A stretch of 64,000 nt of DNA from Bacillus_BU sp051233475 (GCF_051233475.1 NZ_JBKFGH010000011.1:62001-126000); one strand, 5' to 3'; counted from the first letter of the stretch, positions 1 through 8,901 are shown. Notes: generated by a model not told the origin, from the sequence alone. Numbers and translations are program-made.

Positions 1-466
1 CTGTAACATCACTTAGTACACCTGTCATATTCAGAACTCTTACCTCTATAACGGAACCAGGCTGATGTGCCCCGGTCAGCTCAACTAATGTTCTTAACAA
101 GTCGGTTTCTGTTAAGATTCCGGCTAGCTTATTTTCTTTCACAATAGGCAGGCAGCTAATATGATGTTCATAAAATACGGCGGTAATTTCTTCAACAAAA
201 TCAAGGGGATGCCCCGTAATAATATTTGTTTGCATAATTGTATGTAGTGGCTTTTCTAAAATATCCCGATGTTCTTCCGCATAAAATATGGAAGGATTTG
301 CATCACGAATGTCACGGTCCGTTACTAAACCAACTACATTTTGCTGTTCATTAATGATGGGAATATGACGGATATTTTTGCTTCCCATTAACTCAATTGC
401 ATCAGCAATGGTGTTCACGGTTGTTAATGTAGCTACATCTGTCTTCATTATTTCCTCAACTATCAT
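1..466 (-). CDS. acuB: AcuB, CBS/ACT-domain protein (partial)
   Basis: This is the N-terminal part of a gene that runs off the left edge of the window. Read on the minus strand from the ATG at 466, it begins MIVEEIMKTDVATLTTVN and holds two CBS repeats (motifs GLVTDRDIRDA and GILTETDLLRTL) followed by the start of an ACT-like segment (GSVIEVRVLNMTG). A GGAGGG ribosome site sits 8 bases before the ATG. In B. subtilis, acuB belongs to the acuABC acetoin/acetate-utilisation operon next to acsA, and the context here is the same: it follows acuA at about 110 bases on the same strand. CBS pairs usually bind adenine nucleotides; the exact role of AcuB is not well defined. The ORF is open throughout the visible part. 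Confidence 0.9.
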   Translation of the reverse strand, partial: MIVEEIMKTDVATLTTVNTIADAIELMGSKNIRHIPIINEQQNVVGLVTDRDIRDANPSIFYAEEHRDILEKPLHTIMQTNIITGHPLDFVEEITAVFYEHHISCLPIVKENKLAGILTETDLLRTLVELTGAHQPGSVIEVRVLNMTGVLSDVT

Positions 467-577
467 GGATAGAACCCTCCTTTTTTCATTATTCAGAAAT
501 ATTATTCTAAAAATACTATGCAAAAACAGCTGACTGAATTATAATGCAATCATATGAACAGATAGAGCCGAACTTGA

Positions 578-1210
578 TTAATACATAAAGCGGTTCATAA
601 ATCTTAACCGATCAAATCGTTGGATCGAGTCTTGGTCAACCCGCTTGCCGATCTTAGCCATTAAGCAATTCGCTGGATGGGAACTGATTTCAGGGTCATC
701 CGTGGCGTACCATTCGAGTCCGCCGGCATTCATCATTTTCTCCATAATTTTTCGATACTCCCAAACATTTAAACCGGTGCCCTTCAAGTCCCAATGCCAG
801 TAATATTCAGTAGTAATTGTGATGTAATCTTCCATTGCATCATCCATCATCGACACCATCAAGATATGCTTTCCGACCGCGCAGCCTCGAAACTCTCGAA
901 TGACTTCGATAGCACCGAGCTCAATTAAGTTATCCATCTTTCCTTCCGACCACCTTTCAAGGGGATCTGGATAGAGGAAGGTTGCATATCCAATTATCGT
1001 ATTTTGGTGACGGGCGATAATGATTCTGCCTTCAGGTAATCTAGCAATCTCCACCAAAGCTTTATGCTGCTCGCTCGGAGGACGGAAGGCGATTAAACCT
1101 TGATGAAAATCATATTCTGCAAGTTTTTCGGCAGAAACAGGACCCTCAATAACGACAATTCCTTCTAGTGTTTCTATTTCCTTTGCATAGTACGTTTTTT
1201 TATGCTCCAT
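578..1210 (-). CDS. acuA: AcuA, GNAT protein lysine acetyltransferase
   Basis: A 210-residue GNAT-family acetyltransferase. The family member in B. subtilis acetylates acetyl-CoA synthetase on its C-terminal catalytic lysine and shuts it off, which balances acetate activation against CoA and ATP supply. Visible evidence is the acetyl-CoA binding segment REFRGCAVGK around residues 105-115, the preceding strand with IGYATF, and its position directly divergent from acsA, its expected substrate. The start ATG at 1210 has an AGGTGG ribosome site 7 bases upstream. acuB follows on the same strand, so the two are probably cotranscribed. A candidate CcpA site lies in the divergent promoter region. Confidence 0.93.
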   Translation of the reverse strand: MEHKKTYYAKEIETLEGIVVIEGPVSAEKLAEYDFHQGLIAFRPPSEQHKALVEIARLPEGRIIIARHQNTIIGYATFLYPDPLERWSEGKMDNLIELGAIEVIREFRGCAVGKHILMVSMMDDAMEDYITITTEYYWHWDLKGTGLNVWEYRKIMEKMMNAGGLEWYATDDPEISSHPANCLMAKIGKRVDQDSIQRFDRLRFMNRFMY

Positions 1211-1271
1211 TTAGTCACCACCTAAATATATCAAAACCGTTCTTCATTCTATTATACATAAAATGGAGAAC

Positions 1272-1287
1272 AATAAAGCGCTTTCAA
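1272..1287 (-). promoter_or_regulatory. Candidate CcpA cre site between acuA and acsA
   Basis: The minus strand reads TTGAAAGCGCTTTATT around the palindrome AAAGCGCTTT (1275-1284). Against the cre consensus TGWAANCGNTNNCA it matches 12 of 14 positions. It lies between the divergent acuAB and acsA genes, 62 bases before acuA and 120 before acsA, so it could act on either. The B. subtilis acu/acs genes are known to be under catabolite repression by CcpA. Which promoter it controls is inference. Confidence 0.6.
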
Positions 1288-1406
1288 CTAATTTTCTACA
1301 GTGAAAAAAATAATTTTTAAAAAAAATTAAAAAAATACTTTAAATATTTTAAAAATTGTGAAAAAATAGATTTATCCAAAAGGGATACAAAGGAGGAATA
1401 TGTTTA

Positions 1407-3125
1407 ATGAAATTGGAAGCGCTGTCAGCAATTAAGGGGAACTTCAATTTGCAAAGCTACGAAGAAATGTACAAGCAGTTTGATTGGAAGGATACTGAGA
1501 AAGAGTTTACTTGGTTTGAAACCGGAAAAGTAAATATGGCACACGAAGCAATCGATCGCCATGCAGCGTCTTTCCGAAAAAACAAGGTTGCATTATACTA
1601 TCGCGATGGTGCTCGAAAAGAGAAGTATACCTTTAAGGAAATGAAGGACCTGTCAAATAAAGCAGGAAATGTGCTTAAAGCATACGGTGAAGTCGTTAAA
1701 GGAGACCGTGTTTTCATTTTTATGCCGCGATCACCTGAACTTTATTTTACAGTGTTAGGCGCGATTAAATTAGGTGCTATAGTTGGTCCGCTTTTTGAAG
1801 CTTTCATGGAAGGTGCGGTTCGCGATCGTTTAGAGGACAGTGAAGCAAAGGTTCTAGTAACAACACCAGAATTATTAAATCGTGTACCAATTAATGAACT
1901 TCCTGCATTAAAACATATTTTCCTAGTAGGAGAAAACATCGAAGAAACTGAAAAATTAATAGATTTTAAGAAAAAGTTTGCTGAAGCTAGTAACAAGCTT
2001 GATATTGAGTGGGTAGACCGTACAGATGGCCTTATTCTTCATTATACATCCGGTTCAACAGGAAAGCCTAAAGGGGTTCTCCACGTTCATAACGCGATGA
2101 TTCAACACTATCAAACTGCTAAATGGGTACTAGATTTACAAGAAGAGGATGTCTACTGGTGCACAGCCGATCCAGGTTGGGTAACGGGTACCTCTTATGG
2201 AATATTTGGTCCATGGTTAAATGGGGCTTCTAATGTCATCATAGGCGGAAGATTTAGTCCAGATGCATGGTACAGTATGATTGAAGAATATGGAGTAACC
2301 GTTTGGTACAGTGCCCCAACTGCATTCAGAATGTTGATGGGTGCTGGTGACGAAGTAGTAACCAAATATGATTTAAGCAGTCTGCGCCACATTCTGAGCG
2401 TTGGCGAGCCGCTAAATCCAGAGGTTGTAAGATGGGGAGCCAAGGTGTTTGATTTACGTATTCATGACACTTGGTGGATGACAGAAACGGGCGCGCAGCT
2501 TATTTGTAACTACCCTTGTATGGAAATTAAACCTGGTTCAATGGGTAAACCTATTCCAGGAGTACAAGCTGCGATTGTGGATGACCAAGGAAATGAGCTT
2601 CCACCATACCGCATGGGCAACTTAGCGATTAAAAAAGGCTGGCCATCGATGATGCACACCATCTGGAATAATCGTGAAAAATTTGAGTCCTATTTCATGC
2701 CGGGAGATTGGTATGTTTCCGGAGACTCTGCTTACATGGATGAAGAAGGATACTTCTGGTTCCAAGGCCGCGTCGATGATGTGATCATGACAGCTGGTGA
2801 GCGCGTTGGTCCGTTTGAGGTTGAAAGTAAGCTTGTTGAGCATCCAGCTGTAGCAGAGGCAGGCGTAATCGGAAAACCGGATCCGGTTCGCGGTGAGATT
2901 ATTAAAGCCTTTATCGCATTACGTGAAGGATATCAGCCAAGCGATGAGCTGATTGAAGAGATTCGTCAATTTGTTAAAACCGGCTTAGCAGCACATGCTT
3001 CGCCTCGTGAAATTGAATTCCGTGATAAACTTCCAAAAACGCGAAGCGGTAAAATCATGCGCCGTGTTCTTAAAGCATGGGAACTCAATTTACCGACTGG
3101 TGATTTGTCAACAATGGAAGATTAA
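1407..3125 (+). CDS. acsA: Acetyl-CoA synthetase AcsA
   Basis: A 572-residue AMP-forming acetate-CoA ligase that activates acetate with ATP and CoA through acetyl-AMP. The ATP-binding signature YTSGSTGKPKG lies near residue 213, the adenylation motif WWMTETG near residue 360, the hinge motif with SGDSAYMDEEGYFWFQGR near 440, and the C-terminal PKTRSGKIMRR carries the catalytic lysine, which counts as K549. This is the same number as the lysine acetylated by AcuA in B. subtilis. The ATG at 1407 has an AGGAGG site at 1391-1396; an overlapping ATG at 1400 is out of frame. It is divergent from acuA, its likely regulator. A second family member, ytcI, lies at 18799. No simple terminator follows directly; a repeat element begins within a few bases of the stop. 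Confidence 0.96.
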   Translation: MKLEALSAIKGNFNLQSYEEMYKQFDWKDTEKEFTWFETGKVNMAHEAIDRHAASFRKNKVALYYRDGARKEKYTFKEMKDLSNKAGNVLKAYGEVVKGDRVFIFMPRSPELYFTVLGAIKLGAIVGPLFEAFMEGAVRDRLEDSEAKVLVTTPELLNRVPINELPALKHIFLVGENIEETEKLIDFKKKFAEASNKLDIEWVDRTDGLILHYTSGSTGKPKGVLHVHNAMIQHYQTAKWVLDLQEEDVYWCTADPGWVTGTSYGIFGPWLNGASNVIIGGRFSPDAWYSMIEEYGVTVWYSAPTAFRMLMGAGDEVVTKYDLSSLRHILSVGEPLNPEVVRWGAKVFDLRIHDTWWMTETGAQLICNYPCMEIKPGSMGKPIPGVQAAIVDDQGNELPPYRMGNLAIKKGWPSMMHTIWNNREKFESYFMPGDWYVSGDSAYMDEEGYFWFQGRVDDVIMTAGERVGPFEVESKLVEHPAVAEAGVIGKPDPVRGEIIKAFIALREGYQPSDELIEEIRQFVKTGLAAHASPREIEFRDKLPKTRSGKIMRRVLKAWELNLPTGDLSTMED

Positions 3126-3127
3126 GA

Positions 3128-3285
3128 ACAAAAGCGGAAGCGCCCGGGTAGCGCACGACAGGACTGGAGCACATCGACTGAGATAAAGGAAACACGAAGA
3201 GCGATAGCGATTCGATGTTGACTTATCGTAGGGAGGTGGGCGAAGTCCACTAGTCGTTAGGCGCTGGAGCTGGACGTGTCTTACG
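3128..3285. repeat. Intergenic repeat element, Bacillaceae type (single copy here)
   Basis: A GC-rich block starting AAGCGGAAGCGCCCGG and ending GGCGCTGGAGCTGGACGTG differs sharply in composition from its AT-rich surroundings. It begins three bases after the acsA stop. It has no convincing reading frame. I recall closely similar blocks (GCGGAAGCGCCC ... GGCGCTGGAGCTGGAC) from intergenic regions of many Bacillaceae genomes, so I call it a dispersed repeat. There is only one copy in this window, so the window alone does not prove that it is repeated. Confidence 0.55.
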
Positions 3286-3332
3286 TATAAAAAGTTATTT
3301 ACAGCATTAAAATCATAGTTTCTTAAACCATT

Positions 3333-3380
3333 AAAAAAGCTGTCTCCAATCGCTGTTTACGATTGGAGGCAGCTTTTGTT
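3333..3380. terminator. Bidirectional terminator between acsA and the PBP gene
   Basis: A perfect stem GCTGTCTCCAATCG / CGATTGGAGGCAGC (one mismatch pair) around the loop CTGTTTA is flanked by an A-run on the left and TTTTG on the right. It can therefore end transcripts from both convergent genes. The right arm touches the stop codon of the PBP gene. Confidence 0.85.
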
Positions 3381-6144
3381 AATTTGCAGCAGGTGCTTCA
3401 GTTTCAGCTGGCTTTTCGCCAATTTGAACGGAATTTGAAGGATCAGATTCCTTTCCGGCAATGTCTACAGCTGTTACATAGTAAGAACCGTTTCCTCCTG
3501 AATAGGAAAGGGATTCACCAGATTTAATGCTGGCAACCTTTTGTACTCCAGTTCCACTTTTTTTGTATACCCGATAGCCAATTACATCTTCATCAGGATG
3601 CGGTGCCCAAGTCATTGTAGTACCAGACAAGGCAAGCCCTAACGGAGCAGGAGTTCTTCCGTTTTCCTCCATTTTTGCATCTGGAACAAGTACATTTGCC
3701 CAACGGTCCTTTTTCGGAATTAATTGACTTGCCCCTTTTGTGGTTCCCATTATTTTTTGAACATAGTCAGGATTAATTATCACCCCGGAATGAGCAAATT
3801 CACTAGGAGTAGAATCGAGCGCTAAATACTTTTTGTCGCCAATTTGAACATACTTCCCATCAATCAAACTGTCATCTACTTTTGATGGGGCAAATTTTGC
3901 GTTAAACAGATCCGTTTCAACTAATCCCGCTCGCGAACATGCGTTAGAAGGGAGTAATCCAGAAACTGCACAATAAGAACGTCTTACAATCCCTCCAGGC
4001 ATGGCAAACGAGTCAGCCGGGTCAACTAGATCAGGATTTATATCATAGGCGGCGTTCATTAAATCAGCCCATAAATAGATATTACGCAAACTGTAATTTA
4101 ATCCACCTGATTTTAATGATTTTGGCGTATCATAACCTGTCCAAATCCCAAAAGATACATTTGGATTGGTCGCTACAAACCATGCATCCCAAAATTGGTT
4201 CCCAGTACCGGTCTTACCTGCCCAATCGGATTGGAATTTCAACCGTCCATTTAATGAGGTTGCTGTTCCTTTCTTAATGACATCACGCATCATATCTAAC
4301 GTTAAATAGGATGTTTGTGGACTGAAAACTTCAGTTGGCTTTACTTCATGCTGGTAAATAACTTTTCCATCACGATCGGTAATTTTTTCAATCATATAGG
4401 CATCAATGAATTTTCCGCCATTGGCAAACGTTCCAAATGCGTTAGTATTTTCTTCAACCGTGACACCGTTTTTTAAAGAACCGATGGCAGTGGATAAATT
4501 CGAATAATCTTCTTCAACTAGGGAAGTAAATCCCATCTTTTCTAAATACTTGGCTGGCCTTTGTGCCACAATATCCTTGTAAAGTTTTACAGCCGGAACG
4601 TTGTAAGATTTCGTTAGAGCATACCGGGCTGATACTAATCCGCTGTATCTCAAATCATAGTTTTGTGGCCATGGGTTGCTGCTTGCAGGGTTAAGCTTTA
4701 AAGGAACATCTGGGAGGATGGTTCCAGGTGCAGCGGCGCCCAACTCAAATGCAGGTGCATAAACGAGCAGCGGCTTCATCGTTGAACCGTTTTGTCTGAC
4801 CGCATTTGTGGCGTGGTTTAATTCCTCGCGCTCATGATTACGTCCACCGACAAAGCTGATGATTTTTCCTGTTTTATTTTCAATTAAGATAGCCCCTACT
4901 TCTACCGGCTCCATCACAGTCACTTTTTCGCCTGTTTCTGGATCGATTTTTTCCTGTGGCTTGTCCGGCCCAAAATGTGGGTAATTATCTTTTACCTGCT
5001 GCATCGCATCATAGATGTCCTTGTTAATGGTTGAATAAACTTTATAACCATTTTGTCTAATATTAAGGTCGGCAACAGAGCGGTATTCCTGCATCAACTC
5101 GTTATCTTTTTTCAAATCCTGCTCTTCATAGCCGTCCTGTTTTGCAAGGATTCCAGCTAAAATTTCAATTGAGCGTTTTTCTAATTCAGTAGTGAGCCAA
5201 GGGTAATTTTCCTGTGGGCTCGCCTTTGGCGGGATAAAGTCCTTTGTAATATCGTAAGTAAGAGCCTCGTTATATTCCTGTTCAGAAATATAACCCCCGT
5301 CAAACATTCTTTTTAATACGGTTTTCATTCGTTCTAATCCAGGTGTTAAATCATTTTTGATCGTCTTATTCTGTGTATATGGGGTATAACCGAACGGACT
5401 TTGTGGAAGACCAGCAATAAATGCTGCTTGTGGAAGCGTTAATTGGCTTGCTTCAACACCAAAGATCCCTTTTGCTGCTGACTGTACACCTGCAATGTTA
5501 CGGCCTGATGAATTTCGGCCAAAGGTTGATACATTCAAATAGGCTTCTAATATTTCTTTTTTATCAAAGAATTTTTCTAAACGAAGTGCAAGGAGGATTT
5601 CCTTTGCTTTTCGTTCGAAGGAAACTTCGTTTGTTAACAGCTGGTTTTTGATAAGCTGTTGGGTCAATGTACTGCCGCCTGTTTGAATAGAGGCGTTTGA
5701 TACTTCTTGAAATAAAGCGCGAAAAATAGCCTTTGGGACAACGCCACTATGCTTATAAAAATATTCATCCTCTGTTGCCACAACGGCATCCTGTAAATAT
5801 TTTGAAACTTGATCAAGCTTTACTTCTTCCCGATCAATATCTGAGCGGAGCTTTCCTAAATAAACGTCATTAGCAAAATATAATTCTGATGTTTCTTCAT
5901 AATTATAAATTTGTTTTTTCATGCTGGCATATGTGCGGATCGGTTCGTCTTTTACTAGTGAAGCAAAATAACCACCGCCTACACCTAAAGCAAATGTTCC
6001 TCCGATGAGGAGAATAATAAAAAATAATAATAATAAATTCCAAACTACTTGATAGGTTATCCGAACACCTTTAACTGTTTTTTTATTTTTAAAAAGGTGG
6101 ACGCTTGACCTGAGTTTTTCTTTCCAATTTTGATTTTCATTCAT
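3379..6144 (-). CDS. Class A penicillin-binding protein (PBP1A-like) with C-terminal FN3-like domain
   Basis: A 921-residue bifunctional peptidoglycan synthase. After a short cytoplasmic tail there is one membrane anchor (about residues 35-60, LLLLFFIILLIGGTFALG). Next comes a GT51 glycosyltransferase domain with the catalytic glutamate in ATEDEYFYKHSG (E125) and the GGSTLTQQLIKN motif. The transpeptidase domain has STMK (serine 454), SYN near 512 and KTGTG (lysine 644). The C-terminus carries a fibronectin type III-like module (PAPLGLALSGTTMTWAPHPDEDVIGYR). I chose the ATG at 6144, giving MNENQNWKEK, because AGGGGG lies 12 bases upstream; the longer frame from 6234 has no ribosome site and would add a 30-residue hydrophobic extension. 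It lies between acsA and tyrS, divergent from tyrS. Which of the B. subtilis class A PBPs is its true orthologue is not clear. Confidence 0.9.
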   Translation of the reverse strand: MNENQNWKEKLRSSVHLFKNKKTVKGVRITYQVVWNLLLLFFIILLIGGTFALGVGGGYFASLVKDEPIRTYASMKKQIYNYEETSELYFANDVYLGKLRSDIDREEVKLDQVSKYLQDAVVATEDEYFYKHSGVVPKAIFRALFQEVSNASIQTGGSTLTQQLIKNQLLTNEVSFERKAKEILLALRLEKFFDKKEILEAYLNVSTFGRNSSGRNIAGVQSAAKGIFGVEASQLTLPQAAFIAGLPQSPFGYTPYTQNKTIKNDLTPGLERMKTVLKRMFDGGYISEQEYNEALTYDITKDFIPPKASPQENYPWLTTELEKRSIEILAGILAKQDGYEEQDLKKDNELMQEYRSVADLNIRQNGYKVYSTINKDIYDAMQQVKDNYPHFGPDKPQEKIDPETGEKVTVMEPVEVGAILIENKTGKIISFVGGRNHEREELNHATNAVRQNGSTMKPLLVYAPAFELGAAAPGTILPDVPLKLNPASSNPWPQNYDLRYSGLVSARYALTKSYNVPAVKLYKDIVAQRPAKYLEKMGFTSLVEEDYSNLSTAIGSLKNGVTVEENTNAFGTFANGGKFIDAYMIEKITDRDGKVIYQHEVKPTEVFSPQTSYLTLDMMRDVIKKGTATSLNGRLKFQSDWAGKTGTGNQFWDAWFVATNPNVSFGIWTGYDTPKSLKSGGLNYSLRNIYLWADLMNAAYDINPDLVDPADSFAMPGGIVRRSYCAVSGLLPSNACSRAGLVETDLFNAKFAPSKVDDSLIDGKYVQIGDKKYLALDSTPSEFAHSGVIINPDYVQKIMGTTKGASQLIPKKDRWANVLVPDAKMEENGRTPAPLGLALSGTTMTWAPHPDEDVIGYRVYKKSGTGVQKVASIKSGESLSYSGGNGSYYVTAVDIAGKESDPSNSVQIGEKPAETEAPAAN

Positions 6145-6241
6145 GAGCTTATCTAACCCCCTAAAATCACATACATTATAGCATAACGACGGAAAGAAAA
6201 TGACAAGCATCGTCAAATTTCCTGTATTTCGCATATTGTAT

Positions 6242-6271
6242 TTGACAATCTTTATCTATTTATGGTAAAAA
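6242..6271 (+). promoter_or_regulatory. Probable tyrS promoter upstream of the T-box
   Basis: TTGACA at 6242-6247 is a perfect -35. The best -10 is TAAAAA at 6266-6271 with an 18-base spacer, which is weak. It lies just before the T-box stem I, which is the right place for the tyrS leader promoter. Confidence 0.45.
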
Positions 6272-6289
6272 TTCAATAATGAATTGAAT

Positions 6290-6530
6290 ATTATGCGTTG
6301 ATGGGAATCCAGTAGTTCTTCTATCCCTGTTACCAGAAAGCCGGCGGCTGCTGCGAGCCGGTACAAATAGAAGCATGAATTACCTCCCGGAGCTTTCACT
6401 GTGAAAACTAATGATAGCAGTGAACGGATAAACCGTTATTTTTTTGAGTGGAAAACCGTTTTGGTTTTTAATTTGGGTGGTACCGCGCATATTCTGCGTC
6501 CCTGCATATTGCAGGGGCGTTTTTATTTTT
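6290..6530 (+). promoter_or_regulatory. T-box leader (tRNA-Tyr sensing riboswitch) of tyrS
   Basis: The invariant T-box element TGGGTGGTACCGCG is at 6474-6487. It is followed by a rho-independent terminator with stem CGTCCCTGC / GCAGGGGCG (6497-6519) and a run of T. Upstream is a stem I region in which CTTCTAT pairs with ATAGAAG and a GCCGG/CCGGT hairpin forms the distal end. The probable specifier codon is TAC at 6381-6383, in the context GAATTACC, which matches tyrosine. In this class uncharged tRNA-Tyr pairs with the specifier and with the T-box sequence, stabilises the antiterminator and lets tyrS be transcribed. The whole leader fills the 405-base space between the PBP gene and tyrS. Confidence 0.93.
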
Positions 6531-6549
6531 TTGAGAAGGAGGAAGATTT

Positions 6550-7815
6550 ATGAATGAATTATTAAAAGACCTCGCGTGGAGAGGGATTATTTATCAGCAA
6601 ACGGATGAAGAGGGAATTGAGAAGACACTTAACGATGAGCGTATTTCCTTGTACTGCGGCGTTGACCCGACGGCTGACAGTATGCATATCGGGCATCTCT
6701 TGCCGTTTTTAACGCTGCGCCGGTTTCAAAAGGCCGGTCATCGTCCTATCGTGCTAGTTGGAGGGGCAACAGGGTTAATTGGTGACCCAAGCGGCAAGAA
6801 GGAAGAACGAAAATTGCAAACCCTAGAAATCGTTCAATACAATGTGAGCTGTTTGCAAAAGCAGCTGCAACGGATTTTTGATTTCGAGGGTGAAAATGGT
6901 GCAATCATGGTAAATAACTATGATTGGGCCGGTTCAATGGATATCGTGACATTTTTGCGCGATTTTGGGAAGCATGTCGGGATTAACTACATGCTCGCGA
7001 AAGACACAATTTCTTCTCGCTTAGAAACGGGAATTTCCTTTACGGAATTTACTTATACGATTTTACAAGCGATGGACTTCTTCCATTTGTATGAAAACCA
7101 TGGGTGCCGCATGCAAATTGGCGGAAGTGATCAATGGGGCAACATTACGACCGGATTGGAATTAATTCGTAAAATGAGTCCGGAAGGTTCTAAGCAAGCT
7201 TACGGATTGACGATTCCGCTTGTGACAAAAGCCGACGGTACGAAGTTTGGTAAAACAGAAAGCGGTGCGATTTGGCTTGACCCTGAAAAAACATCACCGT
7301 ATGAGTTTTACCAGTTCTGGATTAACACGGCAGATGCGGATGTTGTGAAATATTTGAAGTTCTTTACGTTCTTGTCCCGTGAGGTAATTGAGGCATTGGA
7401 GGTTTCGGTTGCTGAGGAGCCGCATTTACGAAAGGCGCAAAAGGCTTTGGCAGAGGAAATGACCCGGATGATTCATGGGCAGGAGTCCTTGGATCAAGCT
7501 GTGAAGATTTCTGCTGCTCTTTTCAGTGGCGATGTTAAAAATTTAACAGCTGCCGAAATCAAACAGGGCTTTAAGGATGTACCTTCTTATCATGTTGTTG
7601 GTGCTGAGGAACTTGGACTTGTTGATTTGCTTGTTAATGCCAAGATTTCACCGTCTAAGCGCCAGGCACGTGAGGATATTGCCAATGGTGCAGTGTCTGT
7701 GAATGGGGAAAAGGTAACGGATACCGCCTATGTTTTAGGTGAGGCAGATCGAATTGAGGGGCAGTTTACGATTATTCGCCGTGGCAAGAAGAAATACACG
7801 TTGATAAAATACTAA
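6550..7815 (+). CDS. tyrS: Tyrosyl-tRNA synthetase
   Basis: A 421-residue class I aminoacyl-tRNA synthetase that charges tRNA-Tyr. The HIGH signature is H46-H49 in DSMHIGHLLPF, and the KMSKS-equivalent is KFGKT near residue 231. The C-terminal 70 residues form an S4-type RNA-binding domain (SPSKRQAREDIANGAVSVNGEKV). The ribosome site GAAGGAGG precedes the ATG by about 9 bases. Expression should rise when tyrosine is short, through the T-box leader directly upstream. Length and motifs are those of the standard bacterial TyrS. Confidence 0.97.
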   Translation: MNELLKDLAWRGIIYQQTDEEGIEKTLNDERISLYCGVDPTADSMHIGHLLPFLTLRRFQKAGHRPIVLVGGATGLIGDPSGKKEERKLQTLEIVQYNVSCLQKQLQRIFDFEGENGAIMVNNYDWAGSMDIVTFLRDFGKHVGINYMLAKDTISSRLETGISFTEFTYTILQAMDFFHLYENHGCRMQIGGSDQWGNITTGLELIRKMSPEGSKQAYGLTIPLVTKADGTKFGKTESGAIWLDPEKTSPYEFYQFWINTADADVVKYLKFFTFLSREVIEALEVSVAEEPHLRKAQKALAEEMTRMIHGQESLDQAVKISAALFSGDVKNLTAAEIKQGFKDVPSYHVVGAEELGLVDLLVNAKISPSKRQAREDIANGAVSVNGEKVTDTAYVLGEADRIEGQFTIIRRGKKKYTLIKY

Positions 7816-7830
7816 AGATTGATTTTGAGT

Positions 7831-7866
7831 AGGGGGCCTTCCAGTTGTTGGGGGGCTCTTTTTTGT
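7831..7866 (+). terminator. Terminator after tyrS
   Basis: GGCCTTCCA pairs with TGGGGGGCT (several G-U pairs) around a short loop and is followed by CTTTTTTG. This is a usable but not strong rho-independent terminator. Confidence 0.6.
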
Positions 7867-7983
7867 CTGCTAGCAGGACATGCTTGATTTTTTGGTTTTT
7901 TCAAAAAATTCACACATTGTTCATATGATTGTCCATCATTTTTTAATTAAGATGAATGTAGAATCCCAGAAAGGAAGTGGAAT

Positions 7984-8901
7984 ATGTTTTATAAAAATCG
8001 AGAAGAATCGAAGGAACTAAGGAGTCTTCATTTGTTAAACGCAAGAATGGATTTGCAACAGAATGAAAAGCAACACTACTTAAATTTGAAGAAAGGCTAT
8101 GAAGGTGAAGTTCAATTTGATCAATATACAGAAGGAGCAGGTCTCGATAAGAAGTTTTATATTTTAAATGATTTACTACTGAAATATGACAATACTATAT
8201 TTCAAATTGATTCCACCATTATTACCCAGCATTGGATTCTTCCTTGTGAAATTAAAAATTTTGACGGAAACTATTATTACCACGGCGATAAAAATTTTTA
8301 CAGTTGCAGTTCCAAAAATATTATTAAAAACCCTCTTGATCAATTAAACCGAATTAAAATCATGCTTCAAAAATTGCTTCAAAAAAATGGTTTCAACATC
8401 CCCGTCGAAGGTCACCTTATCTTTATCAATCCCGAATTTTATTTGTACCAAGCCCCGATGAATGAACCAACCGTCTTCCACCCACAACTCAAAAAATTCC
8501 TTACTGAATTAGATTCCAAACCTGCCAACTTAAATAGCAACCACTGGAATTTGGCGGATTTTTTGCTGGAGGAGCATATTGCTGATTCGCCTTATATGCA
8601 GCTGCCATCATATAAATATCAATCGCTTCGGAAGAGGATAATTTGTAATAATTGTTGTTCAACTTCGTTGGAAGTCGATGGCAGAAAAATTGTGTGTTTA
8701 CAGTGTGGGGAGCAGGAGAAAATTGAGTTTGCTGTCGTAAGATGCGTAGAAGAACTGAAGTTGCTTTTTCCAGAGGTGAAGATTACAGCCAATATTGTAC
8801 TAGATTGGTGTATGCTTTCGATTTCTATGAAATGGCTAAGAAAGATTTTAAAAAAACATTATGTTGCTGTTGGAGTTGGCAAAGGGACATATTATGTGTG
8901 A
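7984..8901 (+). CDS. NERD-domain protein with C-terminal zinc ribbon
   Basis: A 305-residue protein. The N-terminal part (about residues 36-130) fits the nuclease-related domain (NERD): GYEGE at 38-42, then QIDSTII (D76) and CEIKN (E89, K91), the D...ExK pattern shared with restriction-endonuclease-like folds. A zinc ribbon with C221-x2-C224 and C238-x2-C241 follows, and the last 60 residues look like a small helical domain. NERD proteins are widespread in Bacillus but their cellular role is not established; nuclease activity is inferred from the fold. A GAAAGGAAG ribosome site precedes the ATG. Lysine- and asparagine-rich codon use and its lone position between the core genes tyrS and rpsD suggest an accessory gene. 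It has no partner gene; the 52-bp hairpin array follows it. Confidence 0.72.
   Translation: MFYKNREESKELRSLHLLNARMDLQQNEKQHYLNLKKGYEGEVQFDQYTEGAGLDKKFYILNDLLLKYDNTIFQIDSTIITQHWILPCEIKNFDGNYYYHGDKNFYSCSSKNIIKNPLDQLNRIKIMLQKLLQKNGFNIPVEGHLIFINPEFYLYQAPMNEPTVFHPQLKKFLTELDSKPANLNSNHWNLADFLLEEHIADSPYMQLPSYKYQSLRKRIICNNCCSTSLEVDGRKIVCLQCGEQEKIEFAVVRCVEELKLLFPEVKITANIVLDWCMLSISMKWLRKILKKHYVAVGVGKGTYYV

Noticed and set aside
2995..3186. 63-residue frame from the acsA end into the repeat
   Set aside because: Out-of-frame within acsA and ends inside the repeat element.
6145..6234. 30-residue N-terminal extension of the PBP
   Set aside because: No ribosome site at 6234, and the extension is not like the cytoplasmic tail of class A PBPs; the ATG at 6144 follows AGGGGG.
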